From assembly GCA_050746125.1 (NCBI GenBank), contig JBOGKX010000012.1, forward strand, positions 31,604 to 95,603: a DNA stretch of 64,000 nt, written 5' to 3'. Shown piece by piece: positions 34,565-43,982 of the stretch; position 1 is the first letter of the stretch; the number at the start of each line of letters is the position of its first letter. The position numbers and the translations under genes were made by a program. The DNA is from JAJPKR01 sp050746125 (GTDB lineage Bacteria > Acidobacteriota > Terriglobia > Terriglobales > SCQP01). The notes under the pieces are model-generated. The model saw nothing but the letters and a program-made list of their open reading frames with translations. It was not told the origin of the DNA and did not search any database.

Positions 34565-35401
34565 TTACTCCTCCGCCATGCCGATCAGTCGCCGCAAGGC
34601 CGCGGCGGTGTCGTAAAACTGCTGATCGGGACAGTAGCGGTAGGGCACTTCCATTTCGGCGACTAGGAAGCCGTCATAACCTACCTTGCGCAGGGCGCGC
34701 ATGATTGCCGGCCAGTTGTTGTCGCCCAAGAAGATGTTGGTATAGACCGAGCCGCCGCCGCGCCCGCGCCCGCGCAAGGTGTCTTTCACGTGCATGCGGG
34801 CGATGCGCGGTCCCATCTCCTCGACCCATTGCTCCGGAAATCCTGTGTCGTGAATGTTGCCGACGTCCAGGTGCGAGCCGAAGCCGGCGCCCAGGGCGTC
34901 GATGAACAGGCGCATTTCCCGCGGTCCCATCATGAACCGCTGCTCTGCGTTGCAGTTTTCGATGCCGATCACCACCCCGGCTCGCCGCGCCTCCGGGCCG
35001 AGCGGCGGCAGGACTTCCAGGCAGCGCTGATAGCACTCGTCGTAGGTAACTTCCGGAGTCACCAGGCCGGCCACCACCAGAATTTCGTCGCAGCCGAAGA
35101 TTTGCGCCAGCTCAAGCTGACGGCGGGCGATGGCCAGGGCCTGCGCGCGCACGGCGGGATCCCGCGAAGAAAAAGGCGCTTCCCAGTGCAGGGCGGTGGA
35201 GACATTCGACACTTGCAGGCCATGATCGTGGGTCATCGCTCGCAGCGCCCGCGCCTGGGCATCGCTGGTGCGCGGCGTGAGCGCTCCCTCGCGCTCGACC
35301 CAATACTCGACCCCCTCGTAGCCGGCGTCGTGGATCAGCTCCAGCCCAGCGGCCAAGGTCATCGCCTTGGGGAGGAGATTGTTGCCGATACTCTTCTTCA
35401 T
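34565..35401 (-). CDS. Xylose-isomerase-like TIM-barrel sugar (phosphate) isomerase/epimerase
   Basis: 278-residue protein of the AP-endonuclease-2/xylose isomerase-like family (IolE/UlaE group). Candidate metal ligands are Glu in VVIGIENCN, Asp and His in SHLDVGNIHDTG, His in ARMHVKD and Glu in LVAEMEVPY. The N-terminal KKSIGNNLLPK is typical of hexulose-phosphate or ketose epimerases. ATG at 35401 is preferred, following GGAAAGCC. Substrate unknown. It clusters with the cytochrome gene 23 bp upstream. Confidence 0.82.
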   Translation of the reverse strand: MKKSIGNNLLPKAMTLAAGLELIHDAGYEGVEYWVEREGALTPRTSDAQARALRAMTHDHGLQVSNVSTALHWEAPFSSRDPAVRAQALAIARRQLELAQIFGCDEILVVAGLVTPEVTYDECYQRCLEVLPPLGPEARRAGVVIGIENCNAEQRFMMGPREMRLFIDALGAGFGSHLDVGNIHDTGFPEQWVEEMGPRIARMHVKDTLRGRGRGGGSVYTNIFLGDNNWPAIMRALRKVGYDGFLVAEMEVPYRYCPDQQFYDTAAALRRLIGMAEE

Positions 35402-35423
35402 CGCTAGGCTTTCCACGCTTCCG

Positions 35424-35927
35424 CTATTGCAGCTTGGCGGCAATGTCGGCGGGCAGCTTGTCGGCATGAGCCAGCAATTGACTGACCTGCCACAGTTGTT
35501 GCTCGCTGAGCGTGCCCTGGAAGGCGGGCATGCCGGAGAGCCGGATGCCGTTTTTGACTTTCCAGTAAGTAACGCCGACGGGATCGTCGGTAACCATGCC
35601 CGCCGCGCTGAGCAGTTGCGGCGGGGTGGGGAACATGCCCTTGGCGGCAGCCGGCTGCGGCTGTCCGGGCAAGCCGTGGCATTGCGCGCAGTCCGTCTTG
35701 TACACCGACGCGCCCAGCGCAAGATCGGCCGGGTCGGCCGCGACTCTGGCCCGCTTCGGCGCTTCTCGCCTTAAGCGGGCTTGCAGTGCCGTCTTGGCGA
35801 GCAGGGTTTCCATGGGCAGGGGCGAGGATGCGGTCGCCACGGGTATGCGACCGGCACGCGCCATCAGGTACGCGCCGATGGGCACTAACAAAATCCCGAC
35901 GATTACTCCAATGATGAATGCCTTCAT
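35424..35927 (-). CDS. Membrane-anchored cytochrome c
   Basis: 167-residue protein with an N-terminal membrane anchor (about 1-25) and a periplasmic class I cytochrome c domain. The haem motif is CAQCHG and the distal methionine lies in IRLSGMPAF. VSQLLAHADKLP forms the usual C-terminal helix. The ATG at 35927 shares its first base with the TGA of the GAF gene; a GTG one codon upstream is also possible. It may donate electrons to a terminal oxidase or dehydrogenase, but none is adjacent. Confidence 0.87.
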   Translation of the reverse strand: MKAFIIGVIVGILLVPIGAYLMARAGRIPVATASSPLPMETLLAKTALQARLRREAPKRARVAADPADLALGASVYKTDCAQCHGLPGQPQPAAAKGMFPTPPQLLSAAGMVTDDPVGVTYWKVKNGIRLSGMPAFQGTLSEQQLWQVSQLLAHADKLPADIAAKLQ

Positions 35928-36424
35928 CACGGCTCCAGCAAATTAGCAAGCATTTCGCCGGCGCGTGTCAAGAGCGCCAAATCCTCTCGCGTGAAGTCCG
36001 CCACGTCGTCCGGCGAGTTAGCCTTGCGGCTCACTTGCACCACGCCGAGGATCCGGCCCGCGCGGCCGATCGGCGCGCTCATCAACTTTTGAATTGGCAA
36101 TTTGGCGTCGCCGAGCTTGATGCCTTCAAAAGCCCTGGCGTGGGGAGTGGAGGCAAAGCGATTGTTCAAATCCGGGCGCCCGGTCTTTGCGGTGCGCGCG
36201 GCGACCGAGGAGTTCGCGGCCGAAAGCGGAATCGTGCCCAGCGTCCGCAGCCGCGCGGGAGCCACAAAGGCGAGCACCTCTTGCTCCAAACGCAACACGG
36301 CAACTTCCTGGGCGCCGACCCGAAAAGCTTCGGCCAGGGCCGACACAGCCTCCGATAGGTTCTCGCCGGCCGCCGGTCGAGCGCAGATGGCGGCCACGGC
36401 GGCGAGCGGATCTGGAACAGGCAT
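35927..36424 (-). CDS. GAF domain protein
   Basis: 165-residue soluble protein consisting essentially of one GAF domain (about 20-160), with an IGRAGRILGVVQVSRKAN beta-core and a C-terminal helix. There is no output domain, so it could sense a small molecule or redox state and act on a partner. It is coupled by a TGATG overlap to the cytochrome c gene, hinting at a link to respiration. Ligand unknown. Confidence 0.78.
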   Translation of the reverse strand: MPVPDPLAAVAAICARPAAGENLSEAVSALAEAFRVGAQEVAVLRLEQEVLAFVAPARLRTLGTIPLSAANSSVAARTAKTGRPDLNNRFASTPHARAFEGIKLGDAKLPIQKLMSAPIGRAGRILGVVQVSRKANSPDDVADFTREDLALLTRAGEMLANLLEP

Positions 36425-36446
36425 GAGGATTACGAGATTATAGCGG

Positions 36447-37385
36447 TTAGAGCGCCGCCGGCAAGCGCGCCGGCGGCGGCAAGCGCACCGCTTCGCTGGG
36501 GAGCGGCGCGCCCATTCGATCGGGGTGAAAGATCTTCGCCAGAATCGTTAGCCCATCCACCATTCCCGGTCCCGCTTGGCTGAAATAGCGGGGGCCGTCC
36601 ACGACCCAAACGTTGTTCTCGCGCACGGCGCGCATCCGGTCGAATCCGGGATAGTCCCAAACCGTGGCCAGTTCGCGCGAGGCGCGCTCGCGCTCGAACC
36701 CGCAGACCATGGCGACGATGATTTCGGGGTCGTAGTCTCGCAGCCGGTCCCATGCGATGGGCCGCGACTTCGCGCCGGCGGCGGCCAAGTCGTCACGGCC
36801 GCCGGCGAGAGCCGCCAATTCCGGCGTCCAATGGCCGGAATTAAAGAGCGGCCGGGGCCATTCCAGGCAAAAGACGCGGCGCGCTTTTGCACCCGCGACC
36901 TGGGCCGCAACGGCGTCGATCTGGCCGGTCAAGCGGGCCAGCAGTCTTTCGCAGGCGCCAGTACGCTGCACCTCCCAGGCCACGCGCCTCATGTCCTCGA
37001 ACGCGCTGGAAAGTGTGCCGGCGCACAGGCTGAGCACGCGCGGCTGGGGGTCGAGGCGCGTCAATAGGGCTTGGAAATCGTTGGGGGTGACGGCGCAGAC
37101 CTCGCAGAGATCCTGAGCGATGAGCAGATCGGGCCGCAGGGCGCGCAACCGGGCCTCGTCCAGCCGATAGATGCTGCCACCAGCGGCATAAGTTCGCGTG
37201 ACTAGGCGATCGATTTCCTCGCTCGTCATCGCGGTGTCCTCGTAGGTCAGCTGGCTGACGACGGGCAGGTGGCGAACCGCCGCGATGTGCAGATTGTCTT
37301 GCGAGATGCCGACCAATTCGTCGCCGGCGCCCAACGCCAGGAGAATTTCCGTGCCGGTGGGAAGTAGAGACACGATTCGCACCAC
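36447..37385 (-). CDS. BtuF-like cobalamin/periplasmic-binding-fold protein without signal peptide
   Basis: 312 residues beginning at GTG 37385 (VVRIVSLLPTGTEIL). The BtuF/helical-backbone metal-receptor fold is indicated by RIVSLLPTGTEILLALGAGD, a central long helix and PGFDRMRAVRENNVWVVDG. It carries a CEVC pair in DLCEVCAVTPND. No signal peptide precedes the fold, which is unusual for a binding protein. An ATG at 37442 would only add an Arg-rich stretch. It may be a cytoplasmic cobalamin-binding protein. No btuCD is nearby. Confidence 0.72.
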   Translation of the reverse strand: MVRIVSLLPTGTEILLALGAGDELVGISQDNLHIAAVRHLPVVSQLTYEDTAMTSEEIDRLVTRTYAAGGSIYRLDEARLRALRPDLLIAQDLCEVCAVTPNDFQALLTRLDPQPRVLSLCAGTLSSAFEDMRRVAWEVQRTGACERLLARLTGQIDAVAAQVAGAKARRVFCLEWPRPLFNSGHWTPELAALAGGRDDLAAAGAKSRPIAWDRLRDYDPEIIVAMVCGFERERASRELATVWDYPGFDRMRAVRENNVWVVDGPRYFSQAGPGMVDGLTILAKIFHPDRMGAPLPSEAVRLPPPARLPAAL

Positions 37386-37519
37386 TTTATGATAGGGCCG
37401 CCGCGCCGGCCCCCCGCGGCGCGCCCGGCGCCGCGCGTCCATGCCGGGCAGAGGACATAGCCCGCCGCGATTGGGTCTCCGGCAGCGCGGCCGCCACGCT
37501 ATCTTAAAAGGCGGCCGTC

Positions 37520-38722
37520 ATGCCCCAAGAGAGCTTGCAAGCGCTGTTCAGCCTCTTCGTCGTCTTCGCCGCGGCCAAAGTCGGCGAGGAGATCTTCGAA
37601 CGCCTTGGACAGCCACCGTTAGTGGGACAAATCATCTTCGGATTTCTGGTCGGGCCCAGCGTTTTGCATTGGGTCGCGCCGTCGTCGGTGCTGGACTTCA
37701 TGGCCGAGATCGGAGTGATCTTTCTGCTCTTCGAGACCGGCCTCGAGACCCGCCCCGAAGAAATCCTCGAATACGGCTATCTCAGCTTCGCGGTGGCGTT
37801 TTTTGGCGTCCTCACCCCTTTGGCCATCGGCTGGTGGTTTGCCGCCGCCATGGGTGAAAACCCCATCACTTCGCGCTTCGTAGGCACGCTGCTGGTGGCC
37901 ACCAGCATCGGCATCACCGCCAAGATCCTCGAGGACTTCGGCGCCACCCACGCCACGTTTGGTCGGGTCATTCTCGGCGCCGCGGTGATTGACGACATCT
38001 TGGGCCTGTTGGCGCTATCGGCCCTTACCAGCTTCGCTGCCCCGACCGTGCGCCTGGCCAACCTGTTCCTAACCGTCGCCTTCGTGGTCGTGTTCGTAGT
38101 GCTGGTCTTGATCTTGCGGCGCACGGCCTTTCCGCGCGTCAGCCGGCGCCTGCGCAATCTGCGCGCGCGGGCGCCGATTTGGTCGACAGCGCTCGTCGTG
38201 CTGCTGGGTTTTTCGGCCATGTCCGCCTACATCGGCATGGCTGCCATTATCGGCGCGCTGCTGGCGGGCATGTTCGTCAGCGAACAGCCGGAGGTGGCGG
38301 AGACGGTGCGCAGCCAAGCCTCTGCGGTTAGCAGCTTCGTGGTGCCGTTTTTCCTCGCCGATATCGGTCTGCGCGTCTCCTTGCCCACCCTCGGCCATCG
38401 CCATGTCCTAATTCTCCTGGCGGCGATCACCGGCATCGCCATCGTGACCAAGCTGGTCGCCTGCGGCCTGACCGCGCTGCCGCTGGGCCGCCGCAGCGCG
38501 TTGTTGATTGGATTGGGAATGATCCCCCGCGGCGAGGTCGGCATCGTGGTCGCGGGCGAAAGTCTGCGCATCGCGGCCATTCCGACCTCTTACTACGACA
38601 TCGGCATTGGCATGGCGGTGCTGACCACTTTGATCGGGCCGCTGCTGCTGCGCCTCGTCTTGCGGCCCGCGCGCCGCCCCCCGCTGCCTGGCGTCCGCGG
38701 GCGCCGCGAGCCAGCTCGCTAA
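37520..38722 (+). CDS. Kef/CPA2-type cation:proton antiporter
   Basis: 400-residue membrane protein with about 11-12 helices covering a Na+/H+ exchanger domain: PLVGQIIFGFLVGPSVLH, VFLLFETGLETRP-like IFLLFETGLETRPEE, GAAVIDDILGL (paired acidic residues of the ion site) and IPRGEVGIVVAGE. The C-terminus stops soon after the last helix, so there is no TrkA-N (RCK) regulatory domain. ATG 37520 is preceded by AAAAGGCGG. It may exchange K+ or Na+ for protons; the ion is not predictable. Confidence 0.9.
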   Translation: MPQESLQALFSLFVVFAAAKVGEEIFERLGQPPLVGQIIFGFLVGPSVLHWVAPSSVLDFMAEIGVIFLLFETGLETRPEEILEYGYLSFAVAFFGVLTPLAIGWWFAAAMGENPITSRFVGTLLVATSIGITAKILEDFGATHATFGRVILGAAVIDDILGLLALSALTSFAAPTVRLANLFLTVAFVVVFVVLVLILRRTAFPRVSRRLRNLRARAPIWSTALVVLLGFSAMSAYIGMAAIIGALLAGMFVSEQPEVAETVRSQASAVSSFVVPFFLADIGLRVSLPTLGHRHVLILLAAITGIAIVTKLVACGLTALPLGRRSALLIGLGMIPRGEVGIVVAGESLRIAAIPTSYYDIGIGMAVLTTLIGPLLLRLVLRPARRPPLPGVRGRREPAR

Positions 38723-38811
38723 ACGCGCCCCGTCGGCGCAGGCTGCAACTTCCGGCTGGCCGCGGAGACGGAAAAGTGATGAAATACTCTCGCGCGTTTG
38801 GAGGATTGACG

Positions 38812-41800
38812 ATGGCCCGCGGACTCATCCGTCAACTTATCGTTGCTTCTCTTGTTGCTATGGCGTTGGTGGTGGCGCCCGCGGTGATGCCTGCGCTCAA
38901 TCCGCCGCCGGCCCCTTTTGGCGGCCTACACTGGCGGTTGATCGGGCCCTACCGGGGCGGTCGCGTGCTGGCCGTCACCGGCGTGGCTGGCAATCCGTTG
39001 GTCTTCTATTTCGGCGCGGTGGCCGGCGGTGTCTGGAAAACCACGGACGGCGGCCTGAATTGGAAGCCCCTATTTCAACACGAGGCGGTCTCCTCGATCG
39101 GCGCTATCGCCGTGGCCCCCTCGAACCCCAACGTGATTTACGTCGGCACCGGCGAGGCCTGCATTCGCGGTGACATTTCGTATGGCGACGGCGTCTGGAA
39201 GTCGCTGGATGGCGGCAAGACCTGGCAGCACCTGGGCCTGGACGATACGCAGCATATCGGCCGGCTCATCGTCGATCCGCACGATCCCGATCGCGTCTTC
39301 GTCGCCGCTCTCGGGCATGCTTTTGGTCCCAATGCCGAGCGCGGCGTGTTTCGCACGCTCGACGGCGGCAAGACCTGGCAAAAGGTGCTCTTCAAGGACG
39401 ATCACACCGGCGCTATCGACCTCTCCTTCGATCCCCACAACTCGAACATCGTCTTCGCGGCGCTATGGCAAGCGCAGCGATATCCCTGGGGCTTGGACAG
39501 CGGCGGTCCGGGCAGCGGTCTCTACAAATCGACCGACGGCGGGACCACCTGGAAGCATCTCGAAGGCAATGGCTTGCCGGAAGGCGTATTGGGCCGCATC
39601 GGCGTGGCCGTTTCCGGCGCCGATGGCGACCGCGTTTACGCCCTGATCGAGGCCAAAAACGGCGGTCTGTACGTTTCCAGCGACGGGGGCGACAGTTGGC
39701 GGCTCGCCAACGGCGGCCATGAGCTGACGCAGCGCGCCTGGTATTTCACCCACGTTTTTGCCGATCCCAAAAGCGTGGATACCGTGTACGTGCTCAACAC
39801 TAACTTGCTCCGCTCCACCGATGCCGGCCAGAAATTTCAGCCGCTGCGCGCGCCGCACGGGGACAACCATGGGCTCTGGATCGATCCCACAGACCCGCAG
39901 CGCATGATCAACGGTAACGACGGCGGCGCCACCATCACCCAAAACGGCGGCCAGAGCTGGACCACCGAGGACAACCAGCCCACCGCCGAGTTCTACCATG
40001 TCGCTACCGACAATCGCTTCCGCTTTTTCGTCTACGGAGCGCAGCAGGACAACAGCACCGTCGCCATCGCCAGCAGCACCGACCACGGCGGAATCACCGA
40101 CTCGGATTGGTATGACGTGGGCGGCGGCGAGAGCGGCTTCGTGGTGCCCGATCCGGCCGATCCCGACATTGTTTACGCCGGCTCGTATGACGGCCTGTTG
40201 ACCCGTTACGATCGCCGCACCGAACAGGAGCGCGACATCGATCCGTGGCCGGATAATCCCATGGGCGCGGGCGCCGCCGGGCTGAAGCATCGCTTCCAGT
40301 GGACCGCGCCCATCCTGGTTTCAAACTTCGCTCCGCACGCGCTCTATTTCGGCGGCGAGGTTCTGTTCAAAAGTGTGGATGGCGGCGGCAGTTGGAAGAT
40401 CATCAGCCCCGATCTCACCCGCAATGACAAGCGCAAGCAGCAATCGTCGGGCGGGCCGATCACGCAAGACAACACCAGCGTGGAGTACTACGACACCATC
40501 TTCGCCATCGCCGAGTCGCCGCTCCGCCAGGGCGAGCTATGGGTGGGCAGCGACGACGGCCTGCTCCACCTCAGCCGCGAGGACGGCGGCCAGTGGACCG
40601 ACGTCACGCCCCGCCAGATGCCGGAGTGGACCAAGATCAGCATGATCGAGCCCTCGCATTTCGATCCCGGTGCCGCTTACGTGGCGGCGAACGGCGAAAA
40701 GCTGGACGACTTCCATCCCTACATCTACAAGACCGCCGACTACGGCCGCAGTTGGACGCCGATCGTTACCGGCTTGCCCGCCGACATTTACGTCCACGTC
40801 GTGCGCGAGGATCCGCTGCGTCGCGGTTTGCTTTACGCCGGCACCGAGCAAGGCGTCTACTACTCGCTCGATGACGGCGGACATTGGCAGTCGCTGCAAT
40901 TGGGGCTGCCCACGACGCCGGTGCGAGATCTGGCGGTGCACGGCACGACGCTGATCGCCGCCACCCATGGTCGCGCCTTTTGGGCGCTGGACGATATCAC
41001 CCCGCTGCGTCAGTACCAAGACGGCTTTGCCGCCGCCGCCGTCCATCTTTATCAGCCCGCCGTCGCCTACCGCGCGCGTGGCGGATTCGGCTTCGCCAGG
41101 CCCGGCGTCGGCGCTAACCCTCCCGGCGGCGCCATCGTGGACTATTGGCTAGCGCAGGCTCCGCAGAAACCGATCACGCTGGAGATCCTCGACGCGCACG
41201 GGACTCTAGTGCGCCAATACACGAGCACGTCCAGGCCCGCCGCCGGCGCCCCGGGCGGCTTCCGCCGCCGGCCCGCGGCGGCGCTGCAGGCCAAGGCCGG
41301 CCTGAACCGCTTCGTGTGGGATCTGCGCTATCCCGCGCCTCACTTGATTCCCGGCGAGGCCCACTGGGGCTCTCCGAGCGGCGTGCGTGCCGCTCCCGGC
41401 GACTATCAAGTGCGGCTGATCGTGGGCGCGCAGGCCTTCACGCAGCCTATCGTGCTGAAAGCCGATCCGCGCCTCTCCACCACCCAAGCCGATTACGAAA
41501 AGCAGTTTGACTTGGCACAACGCATCAACCGCGCCGTGGGCGAAGCGCATGATGCCGTCAATCAAATGCGAGGACTGCAAAAGCAGTTGGCGGAATTGGA
41601 TCAGCGCATCGGCAGCGACCATCGCGCCGGCGCCGCGCTGGCCGCCGCCAAAACCCTGGATGGCAAGCTGGGCAAGGTCGTGGCCGCAGTTGCGCAACTG
41701 AATTCGAAAAGCGGTGAGGACGCACTCAACTATCCCATTCGCCTGGACGACAAGCTCGACAATTTGCTCGCTACCGTCGAGAGTGCCGATATGGCGCCGA

Positions 41801-41997
41801 CGGCGCAGTCTTATGCCGTCTTCACCGAGTTGAACGGCCAACTCCAGGCCCAGTTGTCCACTTGGCGGACCTTGCAAAACAAGGATCTCGCCGCCTTGAA
41901 CGAATTGATTCGCAAGGACGGAGTGATGGCGCTTTCCGTGCCCGCGCTGGCGCCCGCCGGCGCGAGCCGCGAGGTGGTGGGCAGTCCGCAACCCTGA
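38812..41997 (+). CDS. Large exported BNR/sortilin-like beta-propeller protein
   Basis: 1061 residues with signal peptide (MARGLIRQLIVASLVAMAL). Residues from about 35 to 730 hold ten Asp-box repeats such as TTDGGLNW, SLDGGKTW, TLDGGKTW, STDGGTTW, SVDGGGSW and TADYGRSW, giving a VPS10/BNR beta-propeller of the type often annotated as glycosyl hydrolase. An Ig-like region and a helical tail (about 920-1040) follow. The family is strongly expanded in Acidobacteriota; catalytic residues of sialidases are not evident, so binding is as likely as hydrolysis. The start at 38812 is chosen for GGAGG at 38800-38804; GTG 38776 and ATG 38779 are weaker. Confidence 0.87.
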   Translation: MARGLIRQLIVASLVAMALVVAPAVMPALNPPPAPFGGLHWRLIGPYRGGRVLAVTGVAGNPLVFYFGAVAGGVWKTTDGGLNWKPLFQHEAVSSIGAIAVAPSNPNVIYVGTGEACIRGDISYGDGVWKSLDGGKTWQHLGLDDTQHIGRLIVDPHDPDRVFVAALGHAFGPNAERGVFRTLDGGKTWQKVLFKDDHTGAIDLSFDPHNSNIVFAALWQAQRYPWGLDSGGPGSGLYKSTDGGTTWKHLEGNGLPEGVLGRIGVAVSGADGDRVYALIEAKNGGLYVSSDGGDSWRLANGGHELTQRAWYFTHVFADPKSVDTVYVLNTNLLRSTDAGQKFQPLRAPHGDNHGLWIDPTDPQRMINGNDGGATITQNGGQSWTTEDNQPTAEFYHVATDNRFRFFVYGAQQDNSTVAIASSTDHGGITDSDWYDVGGGESGFVVPDPADPDIVYAGSYDGLLTRYDRRTEQERDIDPWPDNPMGAGAAGLKHRFQWTAPILVSNFAPHALYFGGEVLFKSVDGGGSWKIISPDLTRNDKRKQQSSGGPITQDNTSVEYYDTIFAIAESPLRQGELWVGSDDGLLHLSREDGGQWTDVTPRQMPEWTKISMIEPSHFDPGAAYVAANGEKLDDFHPYIYKTADYGRSWTPIVTGLPADIYVHVVREDPLRRGLLYAGTEQGVYYSLDDGGHWQSLQLGLPTTPVRDLAVHGTTLIAATHGRAFWALDDITPLRQYQDGFAAAAVHLYQPAVAYRARGGFGFARPGVGANPPGGAIVDYWLAQAPQKPITLEILDAHGTLVRQYTSTSRPAAGAPGGFRRRPAAALQAKAGLNRFVWDLRYPAPHLIPGEAHWGSPSGVRAAPGDYQVRLIVGAQAFTQPIVLKADPRLSTTQADYEKQFDLAQRINRAVGEAHDAVNQMRGLQKQLAELDQRIGSDHRAGAALAAAKTLDGKLGKVVAAVAQLNSKSGEDALNYPIRLDDKLDNLLATVESADMAPTAQSYAVFTELNGQLQAQLSTWRTLQNKDLAALNELIRKDGVMALSVPALAPAGASREVVGSPQP

Positions 41998-42345
41998 CCG
42001 AGGTGGCCGCGCCGAGGGCCCGGCCCGACGCGGAGGCGCGCGACCAGCAGGGAAACGGAGTAGTACTTTGCTGCCTTGAAAATCTCGGCAGCCCCTTCCT
42101 GCGGCGACAGGGATGTGATAGTCTAAATCTGGCTCGTGGCGGAAGCGCTGCTATTGAAGCGCGGCCTTGTGGTCCCGCTTGCTCCGCCCCGCGCGACTTG
42201 AAACAAACCGCTTTATCCGCGGAGTCCCGCCTTTGGGACCAGCTATTCGGCCGTTCGCCCTCAACTTTGCCTCGCATCTGGCCTCGCCTGAGGCCAGGGG
42301 AGCGGCTTCGACTCGACGGCCTGGAGGGAGCGGTAGGCCCATTCC
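41998..42345. other. 348-bp leader region upstream of the NYN-LOTUS gene
   Basis: No gene was found. Two hairpins lie near its right end: GTCCC/GGGAC (42224-42239) and a perfect 8-bp stem CTGGCCTC-gcct-GAGGCCAG (42278-42297), followed by GGAGGGAG about 16 bp before the GTG start. A structured mRNA leader is possible. No T-run follows either hairpin, so they are not typical terminators. Confidence 0.45.
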
Positions 42346-43902
42346 GTGAACGAAGAAAAACTTAAAATTGCTGTTTTCATAGACTTCGACAACATTCAAA
42401 TCGGGGTGCGCAGCACCCTCGGCCGAGACTTCGATCTCGCCTTGGTGCTGGAAGCGCTCAAGGAACGCGGCGAAGTGGTCACCAAGGTGGCCTATGGAAA
42501 TTGGAAGCGCGCCGGGGAATTGACTCGCACGCTCACCCAAAATGCCGTGCTTATGGTGCAGCGCGACTTGACTCCGCGCGGCGACAAAAACGGCGCCGAT
42601 ATCAACCTGGCTCTCGACGCGCTGGAGATGGCTATCAACCATTCCCACATCAACGCCTTCGTCATCGTCGGCGGCGATAGCGATTTCATCGCCCTGGTCG
42701 AGAAGCTGAAGCAATACAACAAGGCGGTTTTCGTGGTGGGAGGCCGTTCCTTCACGAGCAGCGTCTTGCAGCGCAATTGCCGCGAGTTCATCGGCTACGA
42801 GAATCTGATCGAATCGGTGACGACCGATCGCCGGCGCGACTCGGAGCTGGCGCGGCGGCGTGAAATCTTCCCCTTGCAGCGCGCCGTGCCCTTGATCTAC
42901 CGCGCCCTCAAGGTGCTGGCCGATCGCGAAGTGCAGGCGCAATTGGGCCTGCTGAAGAGCACCCTGATCCAGTTGGATTCCACCTTCAACGAGCGCGACT
43001 TCGGCAGCAGCTCGTTCCGCAATTTCGTGCAAAAAATGGCTGACGCGCAATTGATCGCCGTGCGCCAGCAGGGCAACAGCGTGGTCGTCGAGCCGCTCGA
43101 GCGCGAGCCGCTAGTCGAGGGCCTGGAAACGAATGATTTGCCCGTCGCCGGCAACGGCGAATCGGGCGGCGAGGCTGTCGCCGAGGCAAGGGAGGAAAAT
43201 GCCGCCGAAGTGGGCGTCAAACCCGCATTCGACAACGGCAATGGCGAAGCACGCGAGGCGCCGATTGCCACGCGGCCTCCGGATGAAGCCGTGGAGCTGT
43301 TGGCCCGCGTGCTAGATCCTTTGCGCGGCACCAATCCCCGGCCGTTGTATCTGCGCAACGTAAAGCAACTTTTGCGCAACGAGCAGCCCGGCTTCGATGA
43401 GCAGCGGCATGGCTTCGCCTCCCTGGTCGAACTCTTGCGTGCCGGCCAGTCGCGCAACTTGCTGCGCCTGCAGCGCGATCGCCGCGGCGCGCTGCGCGTC
43501 TTTATTCCCGGTCCGCCGCCGCCCAGCCAACCGGGGGCGGGCGCACCCGCGCCTCTCGCCGCTGATGGCAACCCCGGTGACGTAGCGCCGGGGGACGGCG
43601 AGACAAGCGCTGGCGAGGACGAACCTCTCGGTCTGGGCAGTGTGGCCGCGCCCGACGCGGCGGTAGGCGACGGTGATGCAGTTTCCGAGCGGCCTGCCGT
43701 GCCCCGCGGCGAGGATCCGGAGGACTCGCAGATTCGCATTCTCGGGTACTACAAGGGCATTCATGGTGAGCCGGGCGGCGAAGAACCGCCGCTCAGTTTG
43801 ACGGAGGCGGTCATGGCCGAGGCCGGCGGCGGACGCAAAAAGCGCCCGCGCAAGCCCAAGGCCAATGGCTCGGCCCCGCACCGGCGCAAGCCGCAAAAAT
43901 AG
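42346..43902 (+). CDS. NYN-domain ribonuclease with two LOTUS/OST-HTH domains
   Basis: 518-residue putative RNA-processing protein. Residues 7-155 form a NYN/PIN-like nuclease fold with acidic residues Asp13, Asp15 and Asn16 (FIDFDN), Asp85 (GADINLAL), and Asp111 and Asp113 (GGDSDF). Two OST-HTH/LOTUS-type winged helices follow at about 180-250 and 310-390, and a Lys/Arg-rich tail (RKKRPRKPK) ends the protein. The architecture resembles the eukaryotic MARF1/limkain group and bacterial NYN-LOTUS proteins; it should bind and perhaps cleave structured RNA. The start is GTG. The linker is acidic and Pro-rich. Base use does not differ from neighbours. Confidence 0.88.
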   Translation: MNEEKLKIAVFIDFDNIQIGVRSTLGRDFDLALVLEALKERGEVVTKVAYGNWKRAGELTRTLTQNAVLMVQRDLTPRGDKNGADINLALDALEMAINHSHINAFVIVGGDSDFIALVEKLKQYNKAVFVVGGRSFTSSVLQRNCREFIGYENLIESVTTDRRRDSELARRREIFPLQRAVPLIYRALKVLADREVQAQLGLLKSTLIQLDSTFNERDFGSSSFRNFVQKMADAQLIAVRQQGNSVVVEPLEREPLVEGLETNDLPVAGNGESGGEAVAEAREENAAEVGVKPAFDNGNGEAREAPIATRPPDEAVELLARVLDPLRGTNPRPLYLRNVKQLLRNEQPGFDEQRHGFASLVELLRAGQSRNLLRLQRDRRGALRVFIPGPPPPSQPGAGAPAPLAADGNPGDVAPGDGETSAGEDEPLGLGSVAAPDAAVGDGDAVSERPAVPRGEDPEDSQIRILGYYKGIHGEPGGEEPPLSLTEAVMAEAGGGRKKRPRKPKANGSAPHRRKPQK

Positions 43903-43929
43903 CTGGCGGGATCGGGTGGAAAAGAAAAG

Positions 43930-43960
43930 AGGCCATTCCGCACAAGGCGGAATGGCCTCA
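43930..43960 (-). terminator. Strong bidirectional-type terminator hairpin
   Basis: A perfect 13-bp stem, GAGGCCATTCCGC (43930-43942) and GCGGAATGGCCTC (43948-43960), encloses the loop ACAAG. On the minus strand it is followed by TTTTCTTTTCC, fitting termination of the FecR-like gene. It also sits 28 bp after the NYN gene stop and may stop that transcript. Confidence 0.85.
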
Positions 43961-43982
43961 AACTTTGCTATTTACGCATGGT

